From: Selaginella tamariscina
Lineage: Eukaryota > Streptophyta > Lycopodiopsida > Selaginellales > Selaginellaceae
Direction: 5' to 3'
Length of the DNA stretch: 64,000 nucleotides
Assembly (NCBI GenBank): GCA_003024785.1
Contig: PUQB01000040.1
Location: 533,880 to 597,879, forward strand
This document shows, piece after piece, positions 49,761 through 61,054 of the stretch (position 1 is the stretch's first letter; each line of letters starts with the position of its first letter). The notes under the pieces were generated by a model that did no database searches, was not told the origin of the DNA, and saw only the letters and a list, made by a program, of their open reading frames with translations. The translations under genes were made by a program, and so were the position numbers.

Positions 49761-50087
49761 TGAAGATCACTGATCCCTAAACCATACAAAACGCCCGAAA
49801 TTCCACTGAATAATCTCTAGCCTAGCGGTATGATCCATACACCCCAAAATCCCATAGAAAAAAAAATCTTTGGACCTGAAATATTACCAGAAATCCTCTC
49901 CAATCCCACGCGGAGAACCTAAGCTCCACACTTCGGTTCCGCCATAGCTTCTTTCTCTGTTCCACTTCAAAACCCTAAAGCGGTCTTAAGGAATATTCCG
50001 CTAGCAGTATGACGGTATATTCTCGGAGAGGATTCTGCTTAATGAAAATGATATGCTTTAGGGTTTAGGGTAGAACAGAGGATTGCA
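49761..50087. promoter_or_regulatory. Divergent promoter between SYD and TAM41 with telo-box motifs
   Basis: Only 327 bp separate the two ATG codons. The region contains AAACCCTAAAG near 49969-49979 and TTTAGGGTTTAGGG near 50056-50069. These are telo-box words often found near transcription starts of plant housekeeping genes. No TATA box stands out. Shared control of the two genes is an inference from the spacing. Confidence 0.6.
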
Positions 50088-50235
50088 ATGGAGGTTTCGA
50101 GGGACGAGGAGGAGGTGAACAGCTGCTGGTAAGCAAGGAGGAGCTCGCACAGCCTCTTCAGGATCTGCCGCCGGTTCAATTCGCTTTCGCTTACGGGTCT
50201 GGAGTCTTTCGCCAGCGCCAATCCTCCTCGGTGCG

Positions 50236-50268
<33 letters not shown>

Positions 50269-51411
50269 GCATTTTATGTACATGAACCGTTCCATTCAGG
50301 CGAGCATGATTGATTACATATTGGGCGTTTCATCTCCGGCACTATGGCATTCGCAGGTATAAACCACATTTTACATATATAGAATCATATATATATTTTC
50401 AAACTATTTTCAACTTACTGTAATATTATTACTATGCTTACTACAATTTTACTAATATTATGTTTATTTATATAAATAACATAGTTTATGTTTAGACTAT
50501 TGTATATGTTTCAAATATATATGTGTTTATGCAACTCATTACGCCATATAAAATATAAATATATGTGTACACTTGTATATATTTAAAGTACATATATACA
50601 TATATTTTTGTTTTGTAAGTTAGGATTTCGCTTCAGGATTGGAAGCCTGAAATTCAACAAGCTACCTCGTACGATTCTGTTTAATATTTGGTTACATAGG
50701 ATTCATATATCATTATATTATAACAATTTGGTTTATTATATATGCAGTGTCCTCAATGAAAGTTTGTCTGCAGAATATTGAAATGAACCCGAAGCACTAC
50801 TCTTGGTTATCTTGCTTTGGCGGGGAAACGGTAAGTTTTTGTACGCACACGCGCGCGCGGCAACACGCGTTGCACAGAGTTATTAGATGATTTTTCTATT
50901 ATTTTAGGTTGCAGATGCAGCACGAATTATTGGTGTTGGTGTCCATTTCAATCCGTTTGTGCAATGGCATGACAAAGTTGGTAATATAGTGATAAATAGT
51001 ATGTACCAGATAACTGACATGGTGTGTGTGTGTGTGTGTGTGTTAATCTGTAGTTAGTTAATGTATAATGAAGCTAACTGATATGTACAGTTTATAACGC
51101 ATTCTTCCTTTCGCAGGAAATTAAATATGGAGTTGTTGGTATTTCAGACGTTGTTGATGACATTCAAACCTGGAAAAGGCTTTACATAAGCGGACGTCTT
51201 CAGAAGCCTGTTAGTATTCTTTTAATGTTATAACTTTATTATCTACTCTATTTTACAGCATTGTACTATATCAACACATGTATTTGTTTTAACATTACTA
51301 GGTGTGTATGCTATCGGATGAGTCCAATATAGCTAAAGAAAATGAAGCCAACTTGCATTCTGCGCTCTCAGCTGCAATGCTTCTGTTGCCACACGAGTTC
51401 TCAGAGGTGAT

Positions 51412-51498
<87 letters not shown>

Positions 51499-52239
51499 TA
51501 TAGATATATGCACAGACACACACACACACACAAAGTGTTTATATTTGTCAGAAACAATTGTACGAAACAATATGCGGGTTATCCTATCAAGGCGACGTTC
51601 GTCTGCTCTTTGCAGAAGATAAACAGAAGGTAAATTCTATGTCCTACACAAACGCACAACAATATGTAACAAATTAAAAAAAAAGAAATTTTTTATTTAC
51701 ATATGAAAACAAATATTACGATATAGTTCTAATTATATCATCTCAGGTTCCCAAGATTGTTCAAGGTAGCTTTACTAATTTCCGGAGTCTCTATGGTTCT
51801 TCCATCCTTCATGCAACTTCCAACAATTTGCTCTCTTCACGTTCGAAATTATTTCTTCAGGTCTTTATATATGTATACGTCATCAAATTCACACACACAC
51901 ATGTGTGTGTGTGCTCAAATAAAGGTTTGTTTCCAGGACACCGGCCCAGATACAGTTCGGGCTCTTGTTTCACAGCTTCCAATGACTTTGCTGGACCGGT
52001 TAGCAGCTAAAACTGGAACTAGTTCAGGTATTAACTCATATTTTGTTATGCACTTAATCTTTTTGTTTGTATGCATATTTTTATATAAATTGATAACAAT
52101 TTATAAGTACTCGATGTAGACATATATGTAGTAATTAAGTACCATATATATAATGTAATATATTACGTGCACGTTGACAGATCATTATGCGAAAGTATAT
52201 ACAAGTAAGATGCATATACTCGTGTGTGTGTGTGTCTGT

Positions 52240-52271
<32 letters not shown>

Positions 52272-52499
52272 GATAATATGTATTAAGGTTTTATAAATTT
52301 AACAGGCAACGCTGTAGCTGATGTTCTGGTAAAGCATGGGATTAGCGAGAGGCGGATATTAGTGAGGAGAGCGTTGGCAGGAATAGTGAGGACTTCTAGC
52401 ATTAGGCAAGCTCTTTCAGGTTTCTTTGCTGCCGGGGGTGTTAATGCTGTTAGATATGCTTCTAGCAAAATAGCTAAGGCATGGCACTCCACTAAGTAG
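50088..52499 (+). CDS. TAM41: TAM41-type mitochondrial CDP-diacylglycerol synthase (10 exons)
   Basis: TAM41 makes CDP-diacylglycerol from phosphatidate and CTP on the matrix side of the inner mitochondrial membrane, the first step to cardiolipin. Exons fitting GT-AG are 50088-50230, 50300-50356, 50774-50830, 50908-50976, 51117-51209, 51302-51406, 51552-51629, 51747-51860, 51937-52027 and 52306-52499. Family blocks in order: nucleotidyltransferase start FAFAYGSGVF, the MIDYILGV acidic pair, WHSQNIEMNPKHYS, IGVGVHFNPF, the KYGVVG and LYISGRLQKP blocks, ALSAAMLLLP, GLSYQGDVR and the C-terminal RTSSIRQALSGF. Between the ATG and the AYGSG block the frame has to shift by one base within exon 1, which fits one lost base. 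It is divergent to SYD. Confidence 0.92.
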
Positions 52500-52813
52500 T
52501 TCTGTGTGTGTGTGTGCGCGTGTGGCGTGCGTTGAAGGTATATAAAGTATACTTTTCACTATGTATGAATCTCTCTCTCTCTCACACACACACACATACA
52601 TACACACAACTCATGTGGGCACAACTCACATTAACTCATCAATGCCACTCTTCATATAAACACGCGCGTGGTGCACGCTCACGTCTCATGTAATCAATGT
52701 GTACAACAAAGTCAACGTGCGTTTTGAAAAATCACATGAAAGATTATTGGTTACTTAAATCTTTTCTAACTTCTCCTTTAAATAGTTTTATAAAGACAAC
52801 GTAAATGTAAATC
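52500..52813. other. Spacer between TAM41 and tRNA-Cys
   Basis: The spacer holds (GT)n, (CT)n and (CA)n tracts near 52502-52605 and no gene. The TAM41 polyadenylation site should lie here but none was assigned. Confidence 0.5.
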
Positions 52814-52885
52814 GGAGGTATAGCTCAGTGGCAGAGCAATCGGCTGCAGTCCGATAGGTCACTGGTTCGATCCCGGTTGCCTCCT
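52814..52885 (+). tRNA. tRNA-Cys (GCA)
   Basis: The cloverleaf folds fully. Acceptor GGAGGTA pairs with TGCCTCC, D arm GCTC with GAGC, anticodon stem ATCGG with CCGAT around loop CTGCAGT (anticodon GCA), and T arm ACTGG with CCGGT. The discriminator base is T, as expected for tRNA-Cys. CCA is not encoded, as usual for a nuclear gene. Box A and box B sequences for RNA polymerase III are in place. Confidence 0.97.
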
Positions 52886-53675
52886 TGGTCAGGTTTGTTA
52901 TTTTTTGTGTCACATCTTTTGGTGTTTTGTAATGATTTCATATGACAAATCACATTGTCTTCTTTCAAGTTTTTCTATTTAATTTTACCTAGTTTAAATG
53001 AACACCATGTATTCATATAACATATAAAATATATAAACACGAGACAAGTACTTGAGTTGCAGTACAATGGAGATATACTCAAGGACTTTGTTCCCATTAA
53101 AGTCCCATCACAATATATTCCACAATATTTAACTCGATATGCTCGAACCTTCCGTATACAACACGCTAAGAGATATAACTATATATATATTTTTCCATAA
53201 TTAACTAATCTCTTCGGAGTTTGCGCTAAGTACCTGTTTATTAATTTATACTATTTAATTAATTTAATTAGTCTCTCTGGAGTTTAATTAAATTGCGTTA
53301 ACTATGTAACCCCGTGCATGTGCAAACAAATGCAACACGTGGCATAATCATCTTAATTATCATTTAATTAATCATATCAAGTTAACCACTAGTACGACGT
53401 GTGAAACGAAGAGCATGAATAGGACATGCAGCCATACGTGTCCGCCTCCACGCTTCTAGATACACACATTTCTATAGATAATATACACATCCATATATCT
53501 TATGTATACTATAATAAGGACCACATTAAATGCGTTCACACAAGTCAAACTTTACACGGAAAAAAATATATATTTGCGTAACCCACAATCCTCCAATTAC
53601 ATGTGCCTTACTGCATCCACAGTCCCTCTGTATATAATCAGTTCCCTTAGTACTGAGGAGGAGAATGGGCTACAT
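52886..53675 (+). promoter_or_regulatory. Upstream region of the CASP-like gene, duplicated elsewhere
   Basis: From about 52950 this non-coding DNA matches 56478-57103 with good conservation. Shared blocks include the ATGGAGATATACTCAAGGAC segment, the AACACGTGGCATAATCATC piece and the segment just before the ATG. An ACACGTGG G-box-like word is present near 53334. Conservation between the copies and its position point to the promoter of the CASP-like gene. Confidence 0.6.
52900..52906 (+). terminator. Likely RNA polymerase III terminator of tRNA-Cys
   Basis: A run of T residues begins about 15 bases after the tRNA end, the usual type of pol III stop signal. Confidence 0.55.
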
Positions 53676-54564
53676 ATGAAACAGAGGCACATCCGACTAA
53701 GGGGGCGCGGTTAACCCGGCTAAGCCAGGAAGACTGAGCAAGATAATCGATCTGTTCCTCGTATTGCTGTTGTGGTTCTCACTATAATAGTCATCGCTGT
53801 GATGGTTAATGCCAAGCAAACCAAGTTGGTGCTAGTGCTTCCGCAGGTGTTTGCGTCGCTTAAAGCCAAATGGCAAAAACTCTAAAGCATTCGTGTAAGC
53901 ACGTCTCTGTGTGTGTGTGTGCGTGCGCCGAGCGTGCGTGTGTGTTTAATTCCTTGTTTTTTTTTTTTAGTGCTCTTGTGGTGGTTAGTGCAATATGTCT
54001 TGCTTACTCGTTTATTCAATTTATTGCTGCAATTCTCCGTCTGGGCTCTGGAATGAATAATAGGCATGTATATGATTACCTTCATTGCAGATCAGGTAAA
54101 TATCACACACTCATATGTATGTTATATATGTGTGTGTGTGTGTGTATTCAAGAGACAGAGAGAGTTTTATAGACATGAGATTTGTGTTAAGAGTTGTCTG
54201 ATACGCACAACATACATGTCCTGTAGTGAAATCTGTATATCTGTAGTTTCTCTACAACTCATAAATGTATGTGTATTCAGTTCATCGTAGAAGACACACA
54301 CACACACACATTCTGGCAAGAGTTTTCTTATTGAGAGACACACAACACCGAAAGATGTATGTGTTCTCTCTCTCTCTCTCTCCTCTCTCTCTCTATATAA
54401 TATATATAAAGTCATCTGTTCTCTCTCTCTCAGTCCTCTGTAGTTTTGTCGTACAATTCGTAAATGTATACAGTTCATTGTATACACCAAGAAGACACAC
54501 ACACACACATTCTGGCAAGAGTTTTCTTATTGAGAAGACACACAACACCGAAAGATGTATGTGT

Positions 54565-54602
<38 letters not shown>

Positions 54603-54753
54603 AGTCATCTGTTCTCTTCTCAGTCCTCTGTAGTTTTGTCGTACAATTCGTAAATGTATACAGTTCATTGTATACACCAAGAAGACACACACACACACAT
54701 TCTGGCAAGAGTTTTCTTATTGAGAGACACACAACACCTAAAGATGCATGTGT

Positions 54754-54795
<42 letters not shown>

Positions 54796-54946
54796 AGTCA
54801 TCTGTTCTCTCTCTCTGTCCTCTGTAGTTTTGTTGACAATGCGTAAATGTATGTGTATACAGTTCATTGTATACACCAAGAAGACACACACACACATTCT
54901 AGCAAGAGTTTTCTTATTGAGAGACACACAACACCTAAAGATGTAT

Positions 54947-55010
<64 letters not shown>

Positions 55011-55470
55011 AGTCATCTGTTCTCTCTCTCTCTCAGTCCTCTGTAGTTTTGTTGTACAATTCGTAAATGTATGTGTATACAGTTCATTGTATACACCAAG
55101 AAGACACCCACACACACACACATTCTGGCAAGAGTTTTTCTTATATTGAGAGACACACAACACCTTAAGATATCACTCACACACACACACACACACACAC
55201 ATGTGTGTGTGTGTGAACTTAACATGCGTGGGACGTGTCTGTGTACAGATATTGGCCTATGCACTTATAGCAACGGCTGGAGCGGCAACTGAGGTAGCAT
55301 ACATAGCAAAGAAGGGAGTGCCATCGGCAGGGTGGGGCAAGGTATGTTCAGGATTTGGGGTTTTCTGTACAAGAGCCGGTGTTTCTATCATTTTCTCATA
55401 TATAGCCTTCCTTGCACTGGCTGGAAGTTCCATTATATCTGCTTACCACCTGTTTCGAAGCCGTGTGTAA
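53676..55470 (+). CDS. CASP-like membrane protein (CASPL, UPF0497), 3 exons
   Basis: CASP-like proteins are four-helix plasma-membrane proteins related to Casparian strip scaffolds. Exons are 53676-53892, 53971-54095 and 55249-55470. The first encodes a short basic cytosolic start, helix 1 and the LPQVF-x-LKAK motif; the second the helix-2 segment (VVVSAICLAYSFIQFIAAI) and the TFIADQ lead of helix 3; the last the family end: ATEVAYIAKKG, GWGKVCSGFGVFCTRAGVSI and ISAYHLF. Exon 1 needs frame repairs at three places, two of which (near 53757 and 53869) are a missing base in a homopolymer when compared with the copy at 57104. Exon 2 has another break near 54063. I regard it as a gene with assembly errors, though a decaying gene is possible. 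Confidence 0.82.
54240..55200 (+). repeat. Minisatellite in CASP-like intron 2, about 190-bp unit, five copies
   Basis: The unit contains, in order, CTGTAGTTTTGT..., AATTCGTAAATGTATACAGTTCATTG, an (AC)n tract, TTCTGGCAAGAGTTTTCTTA, ACACACAACACC-AAAGATG, a (CT)n tract and a (TA)n tract ending AAGTCATCTGTTCTC. Copies begin near 54238, 54438, 54628, 54825 and 55037. The copies differ mainly in the lengths of their microsatellite parts. The array lies within the intron 54096-55248. Confidence 0.93.
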
Positions 55471-56477
55471 TTAACTTCCGTAAATGTGAATTAAACTTGA
55501 CTTGAAAAACCTTATTTAAAAATTATATTTAATATAATACTAAACTTCATATATGTGATGTATCAAAATATATTTATAATATTACTATATCTAAGGTTCT
55601 TATCTACGTGGGTACCGTAAATTACTCTACCAGGAACCATACTATAAAATCATATAAACAAAAATAAAAATCCTGTTATCTTGGTCTCATGTTATTCAAT
55701 AGTAAAATTAATTATATAATGTCAGTAGTTAAATCTTGTTTTTTTACATTTAATTAATTAAACATTTTAAGAGGAATTCAATTAAAACAAGGGGGTGACC
55801 ATGTAACAAGTCCCATTATCCTTTTTAATCTTATATATAAAATATACAAATGTACATATGATTTTATAAATAAGGAAAAATTTATATTTATATCCTAAAA
55901 TTTATCATGTTTACGTATGTACTCCTAGAAGTTTTATATTTACATATGTACCTCTGAAACTTCAATTTAACATTTCATAAATTTTAAAATTAAAAATTAA
56001 AAATTATAATAATTTATATTTTATTATATGTAAGTCCAAAATACAACAAACATATAATTATATTTAAAAATATTATATTTTTACTACGACAATTTTTTGA
56101 CATTTAACATTTAATAAACTTCAATTATTTCATTTGCAATAAATTATGAATTAAAATATATTTTTAATTAATATTATTATTTTAAAAATTGAAAATAATA
56201 TATAAATTTAAAACTTTTAAAAAGGTATATATAAATATAAACTTCTAGGGATATATATAATATAATAAATTTTAAAGGTATAAATGTAATTTTCCTTATA
56301 ACTTTCAATAGTAAAGTATAGCTTAATTTTATTTTATCAGATTTTAAGGAAATTTGTTTTTTTTGGTTTGTTTATTCCTTTATAAAAATATAATATATAT
56401 ATATATATATATATAGTATCTTATATTAAACAATATATTTTATATTTTAAATTTTTTATTAATATAATCTATTACAT
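55471..56477. other. AT-rich spacer
   Basis: Very AT-rich, with a (TA)n tract near 56391-56414. I see no gene, RNA or repeat family in it. Confidence 0.5.
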
Positions 56478-57103
56478 TACATATCACATTGTTTCTTTCA
56501 AGTTTTTATTTTATTTTAACTATTGTCAATTACTTTCGAATTTAAATGAACACCATATTAAAAGGAAAATAATATATATGTATTTATATAACATATAAAT
56601 ATAATTGGAGTACAATGGAGATATACTCAAGGACTTTGTTCCCGTTAAAGTCCCATCACAATATATTCCTCCTATACAACACGCTAAGTATATTATATTT
56701 CCATATTTAACTAATCTCTTCGGAGCTTAACTAATTTGCGCTAAGTACCTGTGTATTAATTTATATTATTTAATTAATTTTATTAGTATCTACTGTCATC
56801 TCTGGAGTTTAATTAAATTGCATTAACTACGTGTATACTCCCGTGCGTTTGCACACAAACAAAACACGTGGCATAATCATCTTAATATCGTTTAATTAAT
56901 CATATAAGTTAACCATACACACATTTTCTATAGATAATATATGTATACTATAATAATAAGGACATTAAATGCGTTCACACCCGTCAAACTTTGCACGAAA
57001 AAGAACTTATATTTGCGTAACCCGCAATCCTCTGATTACATGTGCCTTACTGCATCCACAGTCTGTCTGTTGAATACAGCAGTTCCCTTAGTACTGAGGA
57101 GAT
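56478..57103 (+). repeat. Second copy of the CASP-like upstream region
   Basis: Collinear with about 52950-53675, with several small deletions. The shared G-box-like word (AACACGTGGCATAATC) is kept near 56864. It continues directly into the truncated coding copy at 57104. Confidence 0.85.
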
Positions 57104-57318
57104 ATGAAACAGACTAAGAGGGGCACGGTTAACCCGGCTAGGCCAGGAAGACTGAGCAAGATAATCGATCTGTTCCTTCGTATTGCTGCTATGGTTTTCA
57201 CTATAATAGTCATCGCTGTGTGATGGTTAATGCCAAGCAAATCAAGTTGATATTAGTGCTTCCGCAGGTGTTTGTGCCGCTTAAAGCCAAAATGGCAAAA
57301 ATGCAAGTTGTAACTAAA
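57104..57318 (+). pseudogene. Truncated CASP-like copy (exon 1 only)
   Basis: It is the duplicate of exon 1 of the gene at 53676. It reads well from MKQTKRGTVNPARPGRL through the first membrane helix but has a two-base insertion (GTGTGATGG against GTGATGG) that introduces a stop after the helix. The copy ends soon after the LKAK motif, and no exon 2 or 3 is found before the next gene. It is a non-functional fragment, useful for judging the frame breaks of the main copy. Confidence 0.88.
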
Positions 57319-57800
57319 ATGGGCATGGCTATAGTCCCATTTCCTAATAATTAACAATTTTAGCTATTTAATTAGCATTTTCTAATATTAAAGGAATATT
57401 CTTTAGAATATATGTTTGAAAAGAGAATATTCTTTAGAATATTCTATTTTGTATTATACCCTTTAATAAATTATAGCATTCATTGAACAAAAATTAATAA
57501 CATTATAAAGTAGAATGTATTAAATTATATAATATATTGCCTAATATAACAATTAAGGAAGAGCATAAGAGGTACATTATATAAATATTGATGTTGTTAT
57601 TAAAATATTAATATTTAATATAACATTATTAATTAAAATTTGTAGTGTAATAATATATATATAAATCCTATAATAATATAGTCAATCTTCCATATCATTT
57701 TTTAAATTTATATAGTTAAGTTACAATTTGGTACTATTATTAAAGAGTTTATAATATTATGAATATTAAATATATGATATTTTATAATTTTGTAATTGCT
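57319..57800. other. AT-rich spacer 3' of the transposase-like gene
   Basis: It holds a short inverted motif built on GGAATATTCTTTAGAATAT near 57389-57450 and A/T tracts. No terminal inverted repeat matching the other side of the transposase-like gene could be found by eye. Confidence 0.45.
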
Positions 57801-60800
57801 TTAAGCTTCAGAAAACATACATTCCCTTGCAGTTTTGTTAATCGTGACTTTATCAACGCTTCTTGACATCCACCCATATCGAATGGATTTAACATTTATA
57901 AAACATGCTGGGTCTTTTTGATTGGGAGACCATGTTTTCTCTAGGCATCCATTATATCTTTCGCTCTCCTTCTCGTGTCGCCTTTTTTGTGGTTTGAACC
58001 ATGCAACCTTAACAATACTATTTTTTGTGATTACTTCAGGTGTGTCGATAATTTGACCCATCCAAATAGGCTGATTATATGACGCATCTGGAGTAATGAG
58101 AACCATCATTAGTTTTTGAAGATCCTTGCAGCAATCAAAGTATGCTTTAGGTTTTTGGTTCCTTTGTCCAACAAAGTGTGGGGTTTGCACTTCCACATCA
58201 CTACTGGCTTCTATGTCGTCTATGCTCAGTGATGTCATTTCAATCTCCTCTCGCCACCTTGTTTTAGGCCAGAAAGGGTGTTGCAATTCTGTACTTGTGA
58301 CAGTAGGCCCTTCCAACTCTCGAACAACAGTCTCCCAATAGTTGACCACATGCTTATATAGTTCTGAGTAACCAGTTGCCTTATCAGAATTCTTTGGCAT
58401 CGATTTTTGAACCCATGCCACATATTTTTTGATGCCATCAATAATAACCTCTTGTTCCTTGAGCTGGGCACTCAATGGAATAGGGTCTGGTTGTCCTTCT
58501 GGGAGAAGTGGCTTTTCCTCTCCACTTTTGAAGAGCATTAAGCCCTCTTTCGGTAACCACTCCTGCTCTGATGGCCGTAACTTGTACTGCATAATAGGTA
58601 TACCATCTCGTATGGAGAAAAAGAATTGTAGCGGCACAAGGTGACCAACTAAAGAATCACTCCCTTCTTTTATATACTCCTTGAGAAATTTTTTGAAGTC
58701 TGGCACCTCAGTCACAAGCAAAGCACAACTTTTTTTGGAGATGCAATTTTCAAAAAGATTCATCATATGCGGTAAGGTAAGTGCACTTGTCCTTTTTGTA
58801 GAGTTGGAGACCTTGCTGAAGAACGCATCAATATCTTCATGAGTGTGACCAACCATAAGGAAACTGAGCGTGATTGTTTCAAACACACCTTTGGCAACAA
58901 GCATTGACAAGTATGCTAGCACATATCTAGAAAATAAAAGTAAGTATGAGCTTGAGAAACCCTTAAGTAAAATGATTTACCTATTTTTGTTCTCGCCTGC
59001 ACAATTATCCATCTGTAAAAGCAAATGACGAGGAAGCTTATTTGATGTTGAGGACACATGTACACTATTTGAGCTAGATCCCTCCACTGAACCTGAACTC
59101 TCAACAGGGCCATCTGTTTTTTGTGCAGGTTGCTGACAATGCCTCTCATATTCCCAAGTAGCCTCAAGTGCAGACGTGTTCATGAGAGCATTATGTAAAG
59201 GTTGAAGGTGTTGTTTCTTCACTTTGAGATCACTGATAGGACTTGTCTGTGAGTGGGCTTCAAGGTTTCTGAAACACATGGCTAACGACCCAATAGTGAA
59301 ATTGGAGTCGCTAGACCAATGTGGAAGTGAAAAGTGTCCATATGACTCACAACCGTGTCCATGTGTTAGCACACCTGTTAAAGAAATCGGAAGTTTCATG
59401 ACATTTCCAAGGCACTTTGGTGTTGCAAAGAGCTTTGGAATGCTGGTCTTTGAATGATCCATCTTGTCATGGATCAAGCACAGGTACTCTGATGGGCGTG
59501 ACACAGAAAGCATGCGGTGTGCATAGTACTGAGACCGACAAGTTTGTTGTGCAATCATGTGGGCCTCCATCTTCCTTTGAATGGTAGTGATCTCCACCAA
59601 GGTTTTTGCACAAGCCTCTGCAGCCTTCAATGATGTACAAGTGTCACACTTAGAAAAGCTAGAGTGTTTTGCAATCTCCACATCCTTAAAATGAGTATTC
59701 CATATGTTGTTGAAGGTACCAGTGCAGATTGCTTGGAGCCCCATCAAACTGAGGCACTTGTTCACATGTTCACACAGTTTCAATTGAGTGTAGATTGAAG
59801 GTAAACCTTGAGATTTTCCCTGACCCCTGCATTTGTGGTTCGGCATTTGTGAGGCATCCTGTCTGCATTTGCTTCCACAAAAGCCTTGAGTATCTCTATG
59901 GCTGCCATGATGTGAGAGCGGGTTTTGACCAAGCCAGTGTTCCCATGAACTGAGGTTCGCGCTCCATCAGCCACTCATCCTCGACGGTAGAACGTGGTCT
60001 TTGGGATCCGTATATACTGTACCAAGCTTTGGCAGATGGCCTTATTAAATCCATGGTGTACTTGATAACCTGTGTCCGAGGCCATTCCATCAATACACCC
60101 AGTTAGTGCAGCATATACAAACTCATGCCTTTGCTTTTGGGTGAGCATACGAAAGACATGTCTACATTGGGTAATTTCATTCCGGTCTGCCATCTGACAA
60201 CACTTCTTCTTGCAACAGTCAATCGTGGAAATGCTCGTAACACTTTCGGAAGATGTAGGATCCATCTTTACCCTCTTGCTGAAACTTGCAGGGGAAGATC
60301 TACAACCCATGAATCGCCTTTTTCTTACAATAGGACCAATGCAAGGAACCTCTTCAAATATGAGTTGTTCTTCCGGGTTGTTATTATTGAAATCCAACCC
60401 AGAATATGTTGAACCATCTTGCCGTCTTAATTCAGATGTTCGCCACCTCACGAGGGATCCAGGATACAATGTGCCATTAGGTGAAACCTCTGTCACAACT
60501 ACACCCACGAAGTCGGACCCTAGTTTCTCTTCTGACACTGCTTCCATTGGATTTATAGCTGTGATGATGCCTCTTCCGACTTCAATCTCACGAAGAAAGA
60601 GAATCACCTCATCCATTACAGCAGGCAAGCCATCATCTGGTAAACTCGTGCTACTATTTGTTTGTGACTCTGCATATTTTGTCAGCCTTGACTTCATCCA
60701 AATTCCACAATACAGGAGAACCCTCCTCAAATTCCATTCCCAGAACCTCAACATGCTTGAAATGGTGTTCACCCATACGTACACACAAGATCCTTGGGAA

Positions 60801-60901
60801 ATATTGTGACATGATGCATTATTATCTCGAACTTCCACAGTTCCAGTGCCAACTATCTCGTTGTTCCGAAGAAGACATACTTTATCTCCAGTATTAAACA
60901 T
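57801..60901 (-). CDS. DDE-transposase-like protein (DUF7869-type), with one 54-bp intron and two breaks
   Basis: Exons are 60901-58981 and 58926-57801, joined across a clean GT-AG intron (58980-58927). From the ATG at 60901 there is an N-terminal region with GTGTVEVRDN and a middle GSLVRWRTSELR part, a Cys-rich patch (CCKKKCC), a CxxC pair (KCDTCTSLK), LIHDKMDHSKT, LLLQMDNCAGENKNR and VGHTHEDIDAFFS. The last three carry conserved acidic residues and resemble the DDE-like core of proteins with the DUF7869 domain, found in animals, mosses and lycophytes. The frame has an in-frame TGA at 59975-59977 and a one-base frame break near 59810, where one extra T would restore continuity. A mobile-element origin is inferred from motifs only; no enzymatic role is proven. 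Confidence 0.72.
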
Positions 60902-61054
60902 ATTGTCCTGCACATAAATAATTGTATTATTTATGATATCTGTTTATGCAATATTTTAAGAAATCTGAATTACGGTTACTTAATAATATGCATATGCAAT
61001 AATACATAATTATGTTTAGAGATAATATCTCATGTTTGATTAATACAACTGATG
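60902..61054. other. 5' flank of the transposase-like gene
   Basis: The sequence directly upstream of the ATG forms a consensus acceptor on the minus strand (GTGCAG before 60907), so the ATG exon may be preceded by an intron. Otherwise the stretch is AT-rich. Confidence 0.4.

Noticed and set aside
54164-55163. Frames of about 100 codons over the intron minisatellite, both strands
   Set aside because: They consist of microsatellite dipeptides (T-H, R-E, S-L) and change between units.
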